Assembly: GCA_013393545.1 (NCBI GenBank)
Contig: JABXHG010000245.1
Span: 1 to 29,852 of the forward strand
Origin: Alteromonadaceae bacterium
GTDB taxonomy: Bacteria > Pseudomonadota > Gammaproteobacteria > Pseudomonadales > Oleiphilaceae
DNA: 29,852 bases
Reading direction: 5' to 3'
The notes under the pieces were generated by a model. The model did no database searches, was not told the DNA's origin, and saw nothing but the letters and a program-made list of their open reading frames with translations. Below are positions 14,543 to 23,050 of this stretch, piece by piece. The stretch's first letter is position 1; each line of letters begins with the position of its first letter. Position numbers and translations under genes: made by a program.

Positions 14543-15475
14543 TCAAAGTGTCACGATGACTTTACCATCAGGGTTACCGCCCTCAACGAGGTCCTGACCC
14601 TTTCGGATACCATCCAGAGTGAATGATTCCAAACGATCAATGGAAACGTGTAACTGATCATTTTGGATCATTAAGGCGATGGCGGCAAAAGCGTCACTGT
14701 CGCGGTATTCGCGTCGAGGGATGACCTGCTTATAAGCAACGTCCGGCTTGGCCTGACGATCCTGTGGCAGGGTGGTCAGTGAGACGTAGGTCCCGTGGGG
14801 CTTAACGATACTTAACCCGGCCGTCGCGGCACCACTGTTAGTGGCATCGATCAGGATGTCGGCCATGTCGGCGAATTTAGCGCTGACCCGTTCGGTATCG
14901 TAGGCTCCAAATTCGGACGCACCCAAGCCCAAGACGGTTTCCCGGGAGCTTTCCGTATCGATCCCAATGACGTATAACCCAAGGGCCTTCGCCATTTGAA
15001 CCAACATGGAACCGACCCCACCGGAAGAGCCTAGAATAATGATCGTTTGCCCCTGCTTAACGTGGGCAATGTGCACCAGCGTATTGTAGGACGTGATCCC
15101 GGACAATGGTAAGCCGGCCGCTTCATACGGGTTGTACTTCTTGGGCCGAAGTCCTAAATGGTCCGTTGAAACCTTAAAGTATTCCGCGTAAGTCCCGATA
15201 CCGGGGCGGGCGAGCACGTCATCGCCGAGGTCGTAATCGTGGACGTTGGTGCCCAGCTTGACGATCCGACCGACCGCGTCGGCTCCGAGAATGGTCGGGA
15301 ACAACATGGTGACGCTGTTCCGGAAAGTTCCGTTACGCACGGCAATGTCGAATGCGTTAATGGCAAACGCCGACGTTTTGACGAGGACTTCGTTGGGCCG
15401 CAGTTTTGGCACCGGGAGTTCCAGCTCTTCCATAACGTTAGAGTTACCGTATTGATTAAAACCAAATGCTTTCAA
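14543..15475 (-). CDS. NADP-dependent MDR oxidoreductase (quinone oxidoreductase/zeta-crystallin type)
   Basis: Zinc-independent medium-chain dehydrogenase/reductase of about 310 residues, lacking the Zn-ligand cysteines. An N-terminal GroES-like domain has 'NEVLVKTSAFAINAFDIAVRNG' features and 'FPTILGADAVGRIV'. The nucleotide-binding domain has 'GSSGGVGSMLVQMAKALG' (about residues 148-165). Start choice is unusual: GGAGGG (15482-15487) directly abuts an ATG at 15481, leaving no spacing. The TTG two codons later (15475) is six bases from it and gives the usual family start 'MKAFGFNQYG', so TTG is preferred. It is the last gene of the minus-strand operon, 15-20 bases after the UPF0303 gene. 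It may reduce a carbonyl compound from cyclitol breakdown; the substrate is unknown. Confidence 0.82.
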   Translation of the reverse strand: MKAFGFNQYGNSNVMEELELPVPKLRPNEVLVKTSAFAINAFDIAVRNGTFRNSVTMLFPTILGADAVGRIVKLGTNVHDYDLGDDVLARPGIGTYAEYFKVSTDHLGLRPKKYNPYEAAGLPLSGITSYNTLVHIAHVKQGQTIIILGSSGGVGSMLVQMAKALGLYVIGIDTESSRETVLGLGASEFGAYDTERVSAKFADMADILIDATNSGAATAGLSIVKPHGTYVSLTTLPQDRQAKPDVAYKQVIPRREYRDSDAFAAIALMIQNDQLHVSIDRLESFTLDGIRKGQDLVEGGNPDGKVIVTL

Positions 15476-15496
15476 GTCCATCCCTCCAAACGTTGA

Positions 15497-15961
15497 TTAA
15501 GCTTGTTGCGCCTTCAAATCGAGCAAGGCGTTGTAAGCTAATTCGTGATCTTCTTCATCAGTTAACCCAGAAACGATCAAGCTACCAATGATCCCGGTGT
15601 TGGTGATCCCGATTGGGAAACCACCACCAACGATGGCGAAGTCTTTCGGGCTTAACCCGCTACCCTTGTAGAAACTGTCAGGATCGTCCGCGTAAACGGC
15701 CTTTTCAAAGAGGGAACTGTGATCGAACGCGTCGACGACGTTGGCCTTCTTTTGGATCCATAAATTATTTTCGTGCGTGGTTTGGGTGCCGGCGTGGAAG
15801 AAGACTTCCCGCTTGTTGATCGTGATTAAAATGCAGACCCGTTCAAAGTCGGCTTTTCCGATCTTGCGGAGACTGTCAACCAACGGATCAACGTCCGCTA
15901 AATTGAAGTGGCTGAGCAAAGCTTGGTTTTCCTGGTTTGCGATTTCGTCTGTAGTGAGCAT
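15497..15961 (-). CDS. UPF0303 / HbpS-GlcG-like (DUF336) protein
   Basis: 154-residue soluble protein of the UPF0303 family (PF03928 fold). Visible features are 'FERVCILITINKREVFFHAG' (about residues 39-58), 'SLFEKAVY' and the Gly-rich 'DFAIVGGGFPIGI' (about 107-119), which is the family hallmark. Relatives are often found in carbohydrate and diol catabolic clusters, but no reaction is firmly known. It lies between the IolG-like and MDR genes and is probably co-transcribed with them. The ATG at 15961 is preceded by AGAAAGAGG. Family call is confident; function unknown. Confidence 0.8.
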   Translation of the reverse strand: MLTTDEIANQENQALLSHFNLADVDPLVDSLRKIGKADFERVCILITINKREVFFHAGTQTTHENNLWIQKKANVVDAFDHSSLFEKAVYADDPDSFYKGSGLSPKDFAIVGGGFPIGITNTGIIGSLIVSGLTDEEDHELAYNALLDLKAQQA

Positions 15962-15990
15962 TTAAAAAACCTCTTTCTAAAATATAATGC

Positions 15991-17016
15991 CTATTCCAAT
16001 GGGTATGACGTATCAACCTTTTGTGGTAAGCCGGTTTCAAGGGACTTCTTAGCAGCAACGGCGGCCCGTTGTGCCATGATAACGTCGCGGCCTTCTGCAA
16101 CCAATGGTTCGTCTTTCAAGATTGAACGAACGAAGGCTTTCATTTCAGCAGTGTAGGCTTCACGGTAACGTTCCTTGAAGATTGGAAGTGGCTTTTGTAA
16201 TTCTTCGTTCTTGTTGTTGTAAAGTTCAACGGTACTGTTGCTTACGTTTTCAGCTTTCAGCATCCCTTCGGAGCCAAAGACTTCAACCCGTTGGTCATAG
16301 CCGTAAACGGCCCGACGACCGTTATCAATTAACCCGTAAGTCCCGTTTTCGAATTGAAGAACGAGGGCTAAGGTATCGATATCATCGATGTCCTTCAAGG
16401 TTGGGTCGATTAAAGTACCACCCTTAGCATACACCTCTGAGATGTTGCTGTTCATCATGTAACGCGCCATATCGAAATCGTGCATGGTGAAGTCGAATAA
16501 TAATCCACCGATCCGTTGAATTAAATCGTGTGGCAGTAAGTCAGGGTCGCGGGAAGTGACTTTAACGATTTGAGGAGTCCCAATCTTACCATTGCGAACG
16601 CCTTCGTAGACGTTCCGGAATTGAGGGTCCATCCGACGGTTAAATCCGATTTGGAGTTTAACGCCGGCCTTTTTAACTTCGCGTAAAACGTTTAAGCTGG
16701 CTTCTTCGACTTGGTTCATACTCAATGGTTTTTCACAGAAGATGTTCTTCCCGGCTTTAGCAGCAGCCGTAACGATCTCTTCGTGGGTGTTTGTTGACGT
16801 AAAAATGAAAACGGTGTCAACTTTCGGGTTGTTGAGGATGTCATGGTAGTCGCGGGTCTGATTCGTGATTCCGATATCATTTAAATGTTCGGAAACGTTT
16901 TCAATGAAGACGTCGGCAACTTGTTCGATCACAATTTCTGGGATCGTCATTAAGTTCTTCAGATGCATTTGACCGGCGCGGCCTAAACCAATAATACCTG
17001 CATGTACTTTTTCCAT
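15991..17016 (-). CDS. iolG: Inositol 2-dehydrogenase-like oxidoreductase A (Gfo/Idh/MocA)
   Basis: NAD(P)-dependent oxidoreductase, 341 residues. The Rossmann start 'GIIGLGRAGQMH' (residues 7-18), 'CEKP' with Lys96, and 'FDFTMHDFDMARYMM' with Asp175 and His179 reproduce the catalytic Lys/Asp/His triad known for Bacillus IolG. 'GFNRRMDPQF' and 'VTSRDP' are also typical of IolG. It probably oxidises myo-inositol or an isomer to the 2-keto form. It closely resembles the gene at 18901 on the other strand (shared 'VTSRDP'/'ITSRDP', 'AVYGYDQR', 'AAKKSLETG'), so the two are paralogues of one subgroup. It is second in the minus-strand operon, 52 bases after the transporter, with AAGGTGG as ribosome site. 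Confidence 0.87.
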   Translation of the reverse strand: MEKVHAGIIGLGRAGQMHLKNLMTIPEIVIEQVADVFIENVSEHLNDIGITNQTRDYHDILNNPKVDTVFIFTSTNTHEEIVTAAAKAGKNIFCEKPLSMNQVEEASLNVLREVKKAGVKLQIGFNRRMDPQFRNVYEGVRNGKIGTPQIVKVTSRDPDLLPHDLIQRIGGLLFDFTMHDFDMARYMMNSNISEVYAKGGTLIDPTLKDIDDIDTLALVLQFENGTYGLIDNGRRAVYGYDQRVEVFGSEGMLKAENVSNSTVELYNNKNEELQKPLPIFKERYREAYTAEMKAFVRSILKDEPLVAEGRDVIMAQRAAVAAKKSLETGLPQKVDTSYPLE

Positions 17017-17068
17017 AATATAAAACCACCTTAGTAAATATTTTTAAATAGTTAATACCCAAATTAAA

Positions 17069-18535
17069 TTATTTATCTTCCGGTTTAACCCCGGAAGCGT
17101 CGCCGTACTTGAATTCCATTTGAATGAGTTCAAGTGATTTGCCCCGTGTTTCAGGCGCGCACTTATAGACGAAGATAAAGGAAAGAATGTTGAAACCAAC
17201 GAAGATCAAGAAGGTCCAGGTCATCCCGACAGCACTGAGCAGAACCGGGAAGAAGTAACCAACTAAGAAGTTCGCAAACCAGAGGAAGAACGTTGAAACG
17301 CCCATCCCAAGGCCCCGCAAGTTTTGCGGGAAGATCTCTGACAAGAGTAACCAAACTAACGGTGAAATAAATCCTTGGAAGAACCCGAGGAACATCATCG
17401 TGCAAAGCACAACGTAGATCGGTAGTAACGGGCTCTTGCTAAGAAAGGCTGAAATCAACACGATGAGTAGTAATGAAATCGTCGTCCCAATGATCCCGGA
17501 CATCAACATGCTCCGCCGGTTAACGCGGTTCATGATCGACATCCCAATGAAAGTGGCGATCACGGAAACAATCCCGTTCCCGATGTTGGCGATCAGGGCC
17601 GCATTATGGGCGAAACCAGCCTGGGTCAAAATCGTGGTGCCGTAATACATCATGATGTTGATCCCGATAAATTGTTGCATGACGCCGAGGCCGATCCCGA
17701 TAAAGACAAGGCGCCGAATCCATGGCGTGGTCAAGTCTTTAAAGGTTGCCTGCTTGATTTCACTTTCCTGGTTCAACGTGTCTTGAATCTGGCTGATCTC
17801 ATCCTTATAGTCCTTTTCCCGAGGCCGGATCCGCTTTAACGCGTCGAGCGCGTCGTCAAGTTTATTGACCATTACTAACCAGCGCGGGGATTCAGGAACG
17901 ATCATCATCCCGAAGAATAACAGGACGGCGGGAATCATCCCAAAGCCGATCATGTAGCGCCAGATATGGGAGATGTGACCGAACCAGTTCCCGAGAATGG
18001 CGTTAACGATGAAGGCGAGCAGTTGGCCAGTAACGATCATTAATTCGTTTTGCGTGACCAAGCGACCCCGAATTGAAGGCGTGGAAATCTCGGACAAGTA
18101 CGTTGGGACGATAACCGATGCGCCCCCGACAGCTAAGCCCAAGAGTGCACGGAAGATGATCATCAACAGGGCGTTGGGTGCGACCGCACAAGCTAAGGTA
18201 CAAAAGAAGAATAGGACTGATAGGTACTTTAATAGTCGCCGCCGCCCAATTCGGTCGGATAACCGACCCGCTAAGACGGCCCCGAACGCGGCCCCGAGGG
18301 TGATCCCACTGGTAACCAACCCTTCATTACTTGATGAAAGGTTTAATTCCTGCGGGGTCGCCATGTAAACGATGGCCCCATTGATCACACCGGTATCGAC
18401 CCCAAACAATAAGCCGCCAAGCGTTGAGATCAACGCGATGTGTTTTAAATTGTGCCCGGCATTTTGATTAACTTCATCATTAGTAGAAGAATCCAGCGGA
18501 ACTTTGTCATCTCTGACCACTTTTTCTTCGGACAT
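17069..18535 (-). CDS. iolT: MFS sugar porter, probable myo-inositol/cyclitol:H+ symporter
   Basis: Twelve-helix major facilitator transporter of 488 residues. Sugar-porter motifs are in order: 'GGLLFGVDTGVINGA' in helix 1, 'GRLSDRIGRRRLL' between helices 2 and 3, 'PESPRWL' before the central loop, 'QQFIGINIMMYYG' in helix 7, and 'PETRGKSLE' near the end. These and the neighbouring iol genes point to an IolT-like proton symporter. The start ATG at 18535 ('MSEEKVVRDD') is chosen over the longer frame reaching 18664, because AGGAGGAA (about 18541-18549) precedes it. It is the first gene of the minus-strand operon and is transcribed divergently from the iolG at 18901. Substrate could be myo-, scyllo- or chiro-inositol or another polyol. 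Confidence 0.85.
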   Translation of the reverse strand: MSEEKVVRDDKVPLDSSTNDEVNQNAGHNLKHIALISTLGGLLFGVDTGVINGAIVYMATPQELNLSSSNEGLVTSGITLGAAFGAVLAGRLSDRIGRRRLLKYLSVLFFFCTLACAVAPNALLMIIFRALLGLAVGGASVIVPTYLSEISTPSIRGRLVTQNELMIVTGQLLAFIVNAILGNWFGHISHIWRYMIGFGMIPAVLLFFGMMIVPESPRWLVMVNKLDDALDALKRIRPREKDYKDEISQIQDTLNQESEIKQATFKDLTTPWIRRLVFIGIGLGVMQQFIGINIMMYYGTTILTQAGFAHNAALIANIGNGIVSVIATFIGMSIMNRVNRRSMLMSGIIGTTISLLLIVLISAFLSKSPLLPIYVVLCTMMFLGFFQGFISPLVWLLLSEIFPQNLRGLGMGVSTFFLWFANFLVGYFFPVLLSAVGMTWTFLIFVGFNILSFIFVYKCAPETRGKSLELIQMEFKYGDASGVKPEDK

Positions 18536-18900
18536 AATCGTTCCTCCTAAATAACAAACCGTTCTATTAATTTTGTTTATACCCTTATAAATGGAATACA
18601 AGTGAGTAGCTAATGGCGCCATAACAACATTTAAACAATCGTTACTGTGTGAACAAAGCACCATTTGAATTCACCTGCTATTATTTCACTATGGATTGTG
18701 AATGTCAATACTTTTAAAGAAAGCACTTTATTTGTGAAAATAATCTTTAAAATTGTGTTGACAAAGTTTGGTATATCAGTTATTCTGTAAGCGAACAAGG
18801 AAATGAGCATATCGCAGATGAAGGCTGAAATTCCTCCGAAACGTGATAATTTCACAAGCGATTGCTCAGTTAAGAAATGCTTATGGAAAGGGGTATCAAC
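18536..18900. other. Divergent regulatory region between the two cyclitol operons
   Basis: 365 bases hold the promoters of both operons and no gene. The plus-strand promoter is listed separately. On the minus strand AT-rich words such as TATAAA (about 18575) lie upstream of iolT, but no convincing -35/-10 pair was found. Short inverted words (for example ATTCAC at about 18669 and GTGAAT at about 18699) could be operator halves. TGTAAGCGAACA at about 18786 loosely resembles a cre site. No regulator gene is encoded here. Confidence 0.45.
18758..18786 (+). promoter_or_regulatory. Strong promoter of the plus-strand cyclitol operon
   Basis: A perfect TTGACA (18758-18763) is followed after exactly 17 bases by TATTCT (18781-18786). 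The first gene starts at 18901, leaving a leader of about 110 bases. The same -10 hexamer is used at 25814 before the next cyclitol gene. Confidence 0.8.
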
Positions 18901-19929
18901 ATGGGAAAAAGTACAAATATCACAAGTCAAAATATCACAATCGGTATTATTGGTATGGGTCGTATTGGGAACGTGCATTACAAAAATTTAAAGCGAATTC
19001 CGAATGTCACCATTAAATATATCTGTGATTTGATTGCGACTGATGACTGGGGTATGAAATACAAGGCCGCCGAAAACGTCGTTACTGATTATCACGAAGT
19101 TTTAGCGGATCCGGATGTTCAAGCCGTATTGATCTGTGTGCCAACCGACTTACACCCACAATTCACGATCGACGCCGCTGAAGCTGGTAAAGATATCTTC
19201 TGTGAAAAGCCCGTTGGGTTTAACAATGAAGAAATTTTGAAAGCGCTTAGCGTTGTCAAGAAGACTGGGGTTAAATTCGAAGTCGGCTTTAACCGGCGTT
19301 TCGATAAGAACTTCCGGCGAATCGTTGATCACCGCGAAACCGGCGATATCGGTGATGAACAGGTTCTGAAGATCACTTCACGGGATCCCGAACCACCATC
19401 GATGGATTACGTTAAACGATCCGGTGGGATCTTCATGGATATGACGATCCACGACTTTGACATGGCTCGCTACATTACCAACGCCGAAGTCGACCAAGTC
19501 TTTGTAACTGGGAACGTCTTGATCGATCCAGAGATCGGTAAAGCCGGTGACATTGATACAGCAATTATTAATTTATCCTTTAAGAACGGCATGATGGGGG
19601 TTATCGACAATAGTCGCCAAGCCGTTTACGGCTACGATCAACGGATCGAATTATTCGGTTCTAAGGGCATGGCCCATGCGGATAACGTTAACGATAGTAC
19701 GACGACCTTTTCCGGAAAGGATGCTGTCAGCGGCGACAAGCCAATATTCTTTTTCCTTCAGCGTTACATTGACGCGTACAAGGATGAACTAGAATCCTTC
19801 TTGGACGCTGTTCGCGGCGTTCACGATGTTGAATGCACCTTTGAAGATGGCATTAAAGCAATTCGGTTAGCTCAAGCGGCCAAGAAGTCACTTGAAACTG
19901 GCCAACCAGCAAAAGTTGAAGACATTTAA
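18901..19929 (+). CDS. iolG: Inositol 2-dehydrogenase-like oxidoreductase B (Gfo/Idh/MocA)
   Basis: Cytoplasmic NAD(P)-dependent dehydrogenase of 342 residues. The Rossmann motif 'GIIGMGRIGNVH' (residues 15-26), 'CEKP' with Lys103, and 'MDMTIHDFDMARY' with Asp180 and His184 match the IolG catalytic triad. It belongs to the same subgroup as the gene at 15991-17016. ATG 18901 is chosen because GGAAAGGGG precedes it at proper spacing; an in-frame ATG at 18877 would lie before that site. It is the first gene of a five-gene operon (iolG, iolE, iolG, iolG, iolT) and immediately precedes iolE, so it likely makes the 2-keto-inositol that IolE uses. Confidence 0.88.
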   Translation: MGKSTNITSQNITIGIIGMGRIGNVHYKNLKRIPNVTIKYICDLIATDDWGMKYKAAENVVTDYHEVLADPDVQAVLICVPTDLHPQFTIDAAEAGKDIFCEKPVGFNNEEILKALSVVKKTGVKFEVGFNRRFDKNFRRIVDHRETGDIGDEQVLKITSRDPEPPSMDYVKRSGGIFMDMTIHDFDMARYITNAEVDQVFVTGNVLIDPEIGKAGDIDTAIINLSFKNGMMGVIDNSRQAVYGYDQRIELFGSKGMAHADNVNDSTTTFSGKDAVSGDKPIFFFLQRYIDAYKDELESFLDAVRGVHDVECTFEDGIKAIRLAQAAKKSLETGQPAKVEDI

Positions 19930-19951
19930 ATAAACCTAGGAGGTTATGATA

Positions 19952-20857
19952 ATGAGTTCAAACGTTAAAGAAGATATTAAATGGGGTATTGCACCAATCG
20001 GCTGGCGGAATGATGATATTCCTTCAATCGGGAAAGATAACAATTTACAGCAATTATTAAGCGACATTGTCGTTGCCGGATTCCAAGGTACCGAAGTTGG
20101 GGGCTTCTTCCCAGGTCCTGAAAAATTAAACTACGAATTAAAACTCCGGAACTTACAAATTGCCGGTCAGTGGTTCAGTAGTTTCATCATCCGTGACGGG
20201 ATTGAAAAAGCCAGTGAAGCTTTCGAAAAACACTGCCAATACCTACACGCTTTGAACGCGCCAATTGCCGTTGTTTCGGAACAAACTTACACGATTCAAC
20301 AATCAGATACGGCCAATATCTTTACTGATAAGGCCCACTTCACTGATAAAGAATGGGATGAAGTTTGCAAAGGTTTGAACCATTACGGCGAAATCGCTGC
20401 TAAGTATGGGATCAAGGTTGCTTACCACCACCACATGGGTACCGGGATCCAAACGAAGGAAGAAACCGACCGTTTGATGGCCAACACTGATCCTAAATTA
20501 GTTGGCTTGTTATACGATACGGGTCACATCGCCGTTTCTGATGGTGACTACATGTCACTTCTCAACGACCACATCGACCGGATCGTTCACGTGCACTTTA
20601 AGGATGTTCGTCGCGATAAAGAAAAGGAATGCCGCGAAAAGGGTCTGACCTTCCAAGGCTCATTCTTAAACAGGATGTTCACGGTTCCTGGCGATGGCGA
20701 CTTGGACTTCAAGCCGGTCTTTGACAAGTTAGTTGCCAACAACTACAAGGGCTGGATCGTGGTTGAAGCGGAACAAGATCCAGACAAGGCCAACCCACTT
20801 GAAATGGCTCAAATCGCGCACAAGTACATCCAAGAACACTTAATCGAAGGTAAATAA
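19952..20857 (+). CDS. iolE: Inosose dehydratase IolE
   Basis: Dehydrates 2-keto-myo-inositol (scyllo-inosose) to 3D-(3,5/4)-trihydroxycyclohexane-1,2-dione, the second step of inositol breakdown. The 301-residue TIM-barrel protein begins with the family-typical '[14 protein letters not shown]' (residues 11-24). It has 'GTEVGGFFP' (Glu48), '[12 protein letters not shown]', 'LLYDTGHI', 'VHFKDVR' and 'IVVEAEQD', which carry the metal-binding Glu/Asp/His/Glu residues of xylose-isomerase-like enzymes. ATG at 19952 is preferred over 19946 because AGGAGG (about 19938-19943) would otherwise be too close. It is 22 bases after the upstream iolG-like gene. Its product has no visible onward enzyme here: iolD, which would hydrolyse it, is absent. 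Confidence 0.92.
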   Translation: MSSNVKEDIKWGIAPIGWRNDDIPSIGKDNNLQQLLSDIVVAGFQGTEVGGFFPGPEKLNYELKLRNLQIAGQWFSSFIIRDGIEKASEAFEKHCQYLHALNAPIAVVSEQTYTIQQSDTANIFTDKAHFTDKEWDEVCKGLNHYGEIAAKYGIKVAYHHHMGTGIQTKEETDRLMANTDPKLVGLLYDTGHIAVSDGDYMSLLNDHIDRIVHVHFKDVRRDKEKECREKGLTFQGSFLNRMFTVPGDGDLDFKPVFDKLVANNYKGWIVVEAEQDPDKANPLEMAQIAHKYIQEHLIEGK

Positions 20858-20921
20858 ATTAAGTCTCGTAATTGAATAACAAACATTTTATAAAATAAAA
20901 TTTAGGAGGAGATTGTTTATT

Positions 20922-21974
20922 ATGGCTGAAGCACACGTAACAAAAGTTGGGATCGTCGGAATTGGTTTTATCGGATCTGACCATTTACACCGTTTGACTA
21001 AGACGGTCGCAAACGTTGACGTTACTGCCGTTTGTGATATCGTTCCCGGCAAAGCGCAAAAAGAATTGGACCGTCAAGGCTTACAAGCTAAGACCTACGA
21101 CGATTACCACGACTTAGTTAATGATCCAAACGTTGAAGTGGTTGTCTGCACCGCCGACAACGAAGCCCACTACGAAATCGTTATGGCCGCACTAAAGGCC
21201 GGCAAGTTCACCTTCTGTGAAAAGCCATTAGCCTTAGATGCAAAGCAATGCATGGACATCATCAACTCCGAAAAGAAACTCGGTCGTCGGATGTTACAAG
21301 TTGGTTTCATGCGTCACTACGCACCAGAATACGTTCAAATGAAGAAAATGATCGACGATGGTGTTATTGGCAAGCCATTAATGATGGACCAACGCCACTA
21401 CAACCAAACTCAACCAGAAGAATACGATACCGCGCATTCGATCATCGAAACTGCGATCCACGAAATCGACCTCGACCACTGGTTAGTTAACGATACTTAC
21501 GCTAACATCCGGGTCTTCAGTCCAAAGCAAACCCGTCATGCTCAAAACGCTAAGATCAAAGATCCACAAATCGTCATGATCGAAACTAAGACGGGGATCA
21601 ACATCATCAACGAAGTCTTCGTTCGTTGTCAATATGGTTACGACATCAAGTGTGACGTTATTGGTGAAGAAGGGGTTCTTGAATTACCAACAGTGCCACA
21701 AGTTGCGACTCGTTTGAACGCTCAATACAGTACCGCCATCTTAACGGACTGGAAAGCTCGTTTCGAAAGTGCTTACGATATTGAATTCCGCGACTTCATT
21801 GGTCACGTTTCCAAGAACGAATCACCAGTTGGTCCTTCTTCATGGGATGGTTACATTGCCGCCGTTACTGCCGATGCTGCTTTGAAGTCATTGGCTGAAG
21901 ACGGTGCTAAGCAAGACTTAGACTTCCCAGAAACGCCAGCCTTCTACCAGGATGACGCCAAGGTTGCTGAATAA
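20922..21974 (+). CDS. Gfo/Idh/MocA oxidoreductase C, with Glu in place of the usual Asp
   Basis: 350-residue NAD(P)-dependent dehydrogenase. The Rossmann motif is 'GIVGIGFIGSDH' (residues 10-21) and 'CEKP' has Lys101. The region that in IolG reads D-x-x-x-H-D is here 'IETAIHEIDLDHW', with Glu176 in the Asp position and His180 kept. The same change occurs in the gene at 25863, together with shared 'SIIETAIHE', 'DPQIV/I', 'GPSSWDG' and a similar length, so these two form a second subgroup. It may act on another inositol isomer, an inosose or a related polyol. ATG 20922 follows AGGAGGAG (about 20904-20911). It is the third gene of the operon. Family is certain; substrate is unknown. Confidence 0.85.
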   Translation: MAEAHVTKVGIVGIGFIGSDHLHRLTKTVANVDVTAVCDIVPGKAQKELDRQGLQAKTYDDYHDLVNDPNVEVVVCTADNEAHYEIVMAALKAGKFTFCEKPLALDAKQCMDIINSEKKLGRRMLQVGFMRHYAPEYVQMKKMIDDGVIGKPLMMDQRHYNQTQPEEYDTAHSIIETAIHEIDLDHWLVNDTYANIRVFSPKQTRHAQNAKIKDPQIVMIETKTGINIINEVFVRCQYGYDIKCDVIGEEGVLELPTVPQVATRLNAQYSTAILTDWKARFESAYDIEFRDFIGHVSKNESPVGPSSWDGYIAAVTADAALKSLAEDGAKQDLDFPETPAFYQDDAKVAE

Positions 21975-22008
21975 CTAACACACATTCCTGACTGGGGAGG
22001 TCATCACA

Positions 22009-23001
22009 ATGCAAAAAAATAACACACCGATTCGTGCTGCGATCATTGGCCTGGGTCGTTTAGGCTCACGTCATGCTCGTCATTTAGTTGAAAAAATTCA
22101 AGGTGTTGACCTAGTTGCGGCCTGTGCCTTAGAGGATGATCAACTACAGTGGGCTCATGATGAATTAGGCGTTGAAACGACGTATAAAGATTACAAAGAA
22201 ATGATCGATAAAGAAAATATCGATACGATCTTTATTGTTGCGCCAACCCCATTCCATCCAGAAATGACGATTTACGCCATGAATGCCGGTTTGAACGTCT
22301 TTTGTGAAAAACCATTAGGGCTTGATTTTGATGAAGTTGCTGAAATGGCAAAGGTCATCAAAGAACATCCTAAGCAGATTTTCCAAAGCGGCTTTATGCG
22401 ACGCTATGATGAATCGTACCGTTACGCCAAAAAGATCGTTGATGAAGGCGGGATCGGTGACATTATCTATATGCGTGGTTACGGAATTGACCCGATTTCT
22501 GGTATGGAAAGCTTTACAAAGTTTGCAACCGAAGCTGATTCGGGCGGGATCTTTGTTGATATGAATATTCATGATGTTGACCTGATTCGGTGGTTCACCG
22601 GTCAAGAACCCGTTCAAGCTTACGGCCTGACGAGTAATCTGGCTGCTCCTGAACTGGAGAAAATTGGTGAATCCGAAACGGGTGTTGCTCAGCTGAAGAT
22701 GAACGGTGGCGTTATTGCGACGTTGATTGGTGGCCGCCACGCTGCACATGGGAATCAAGTTGAACTAGAAGTTATGGGATCAAATGGCTGGTTACGTGTC
22801 GGGGAACATCCCGACTTGAACCGGGTCACGGTCTTTAATGAAAACGGTGTTACTCGTCCGTCACTCCAAAGTTTTGGGGAACGGTTCGATAACGCGTTTA
22901 CGGATGAAGTCCAAGACTTTGTTAATAATGTCGCTAAGGGGACTCAGCCTAACGTTACTGTTGATGATGGTATCAAAGCGCTGAAAATTGGTAGACATTA
23001 A
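22009..23001 (+). CDS. Gfo/Idh/MocA oxidoreductase D
   Basis: 330-residue dehydrogenase. 'AIIGLGRLGSRHARHL' (residues 11-26), 'CEKP' with Lys101, and 'FVDMNIHDVDLIRW' with Asp184 and His188 give an intact catalytic triad; 'IGGRHAAHGNQVELEVMGSNG' features are typical. It differs from subgroups A/B and C/E and is a third type within this locus. The C-terminus ends abruptly at 'DDGIKALKIGRH', whereas its paralogues continue with about 15 more residues (such as 'AAKKSLETG'). A small 3' deletion or shift may have shortened it, although the catalytic domain is complete. GGGGAGG precedes the ATG. It sits 34 bases after gene C and about 50 before iolT. Confidence 0.83.
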   Translation: MQKNNTPIRAAIIGLGRLGSRHARHLVEKIQGVDLVAACALEDDQLQWAHDELGVETTYKDYKEMIDKENIDTIFIVAPTPFHPEMTIYAMNAGLNVFCEKPLGLDFDEVAEMAKVIKEHPKQIFQSGFMRRYDESYRYAKKIVDEGGIGDIIYMRGYGIDPISGMESFTKFATEADSGGIFVDMNIHDVDLIRWFTGQEPVQAYGLTSNLAAPELEKIGESETGVAQLKMNGGVIATLIGGRHAAHGNQVELEVMGSNGWLRVGEHPDLNRVTVFNENGVTRPSLQSFGERFDNAFTDEVQDFVNNVAKGTQPNVTVDDGIKALKIGRH

Positions 23002-23050
23002 CTTATAAAATTAATAGGTATTGGCCTGTTGAAGGAAGAAGGCTTTAACA

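Noticed and set aside
15239..15496. Plus-strand frames of 69-85 codons opposite the MDR oxidoreductase gene
   Set aside because: Antisense shadows of a well-supported gene, without ribosome sites or recognisable similarity.
17997..18368. 123-codon plus-strand frame opposite the iolT-like gene
   Set aside because: Antisense of a clear transporter gene; no start signal and Pro/Lys/Arg-rich nonsense composition.
18536..18978. Minus-strand frames across the divergent cyclitol promoter, including an extension of iolT to 18664
   Set aside because: They cover a strong plus-strand promoter, and the iolT start at 18535 has its own AGGAGGAA.
22315..22758. 147-codon minus-strand frame opposite dehydrogenase D
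   Set aside because: Shadow frame; no ribosome site, and the plus-strand gene has intact catalytic motifs.
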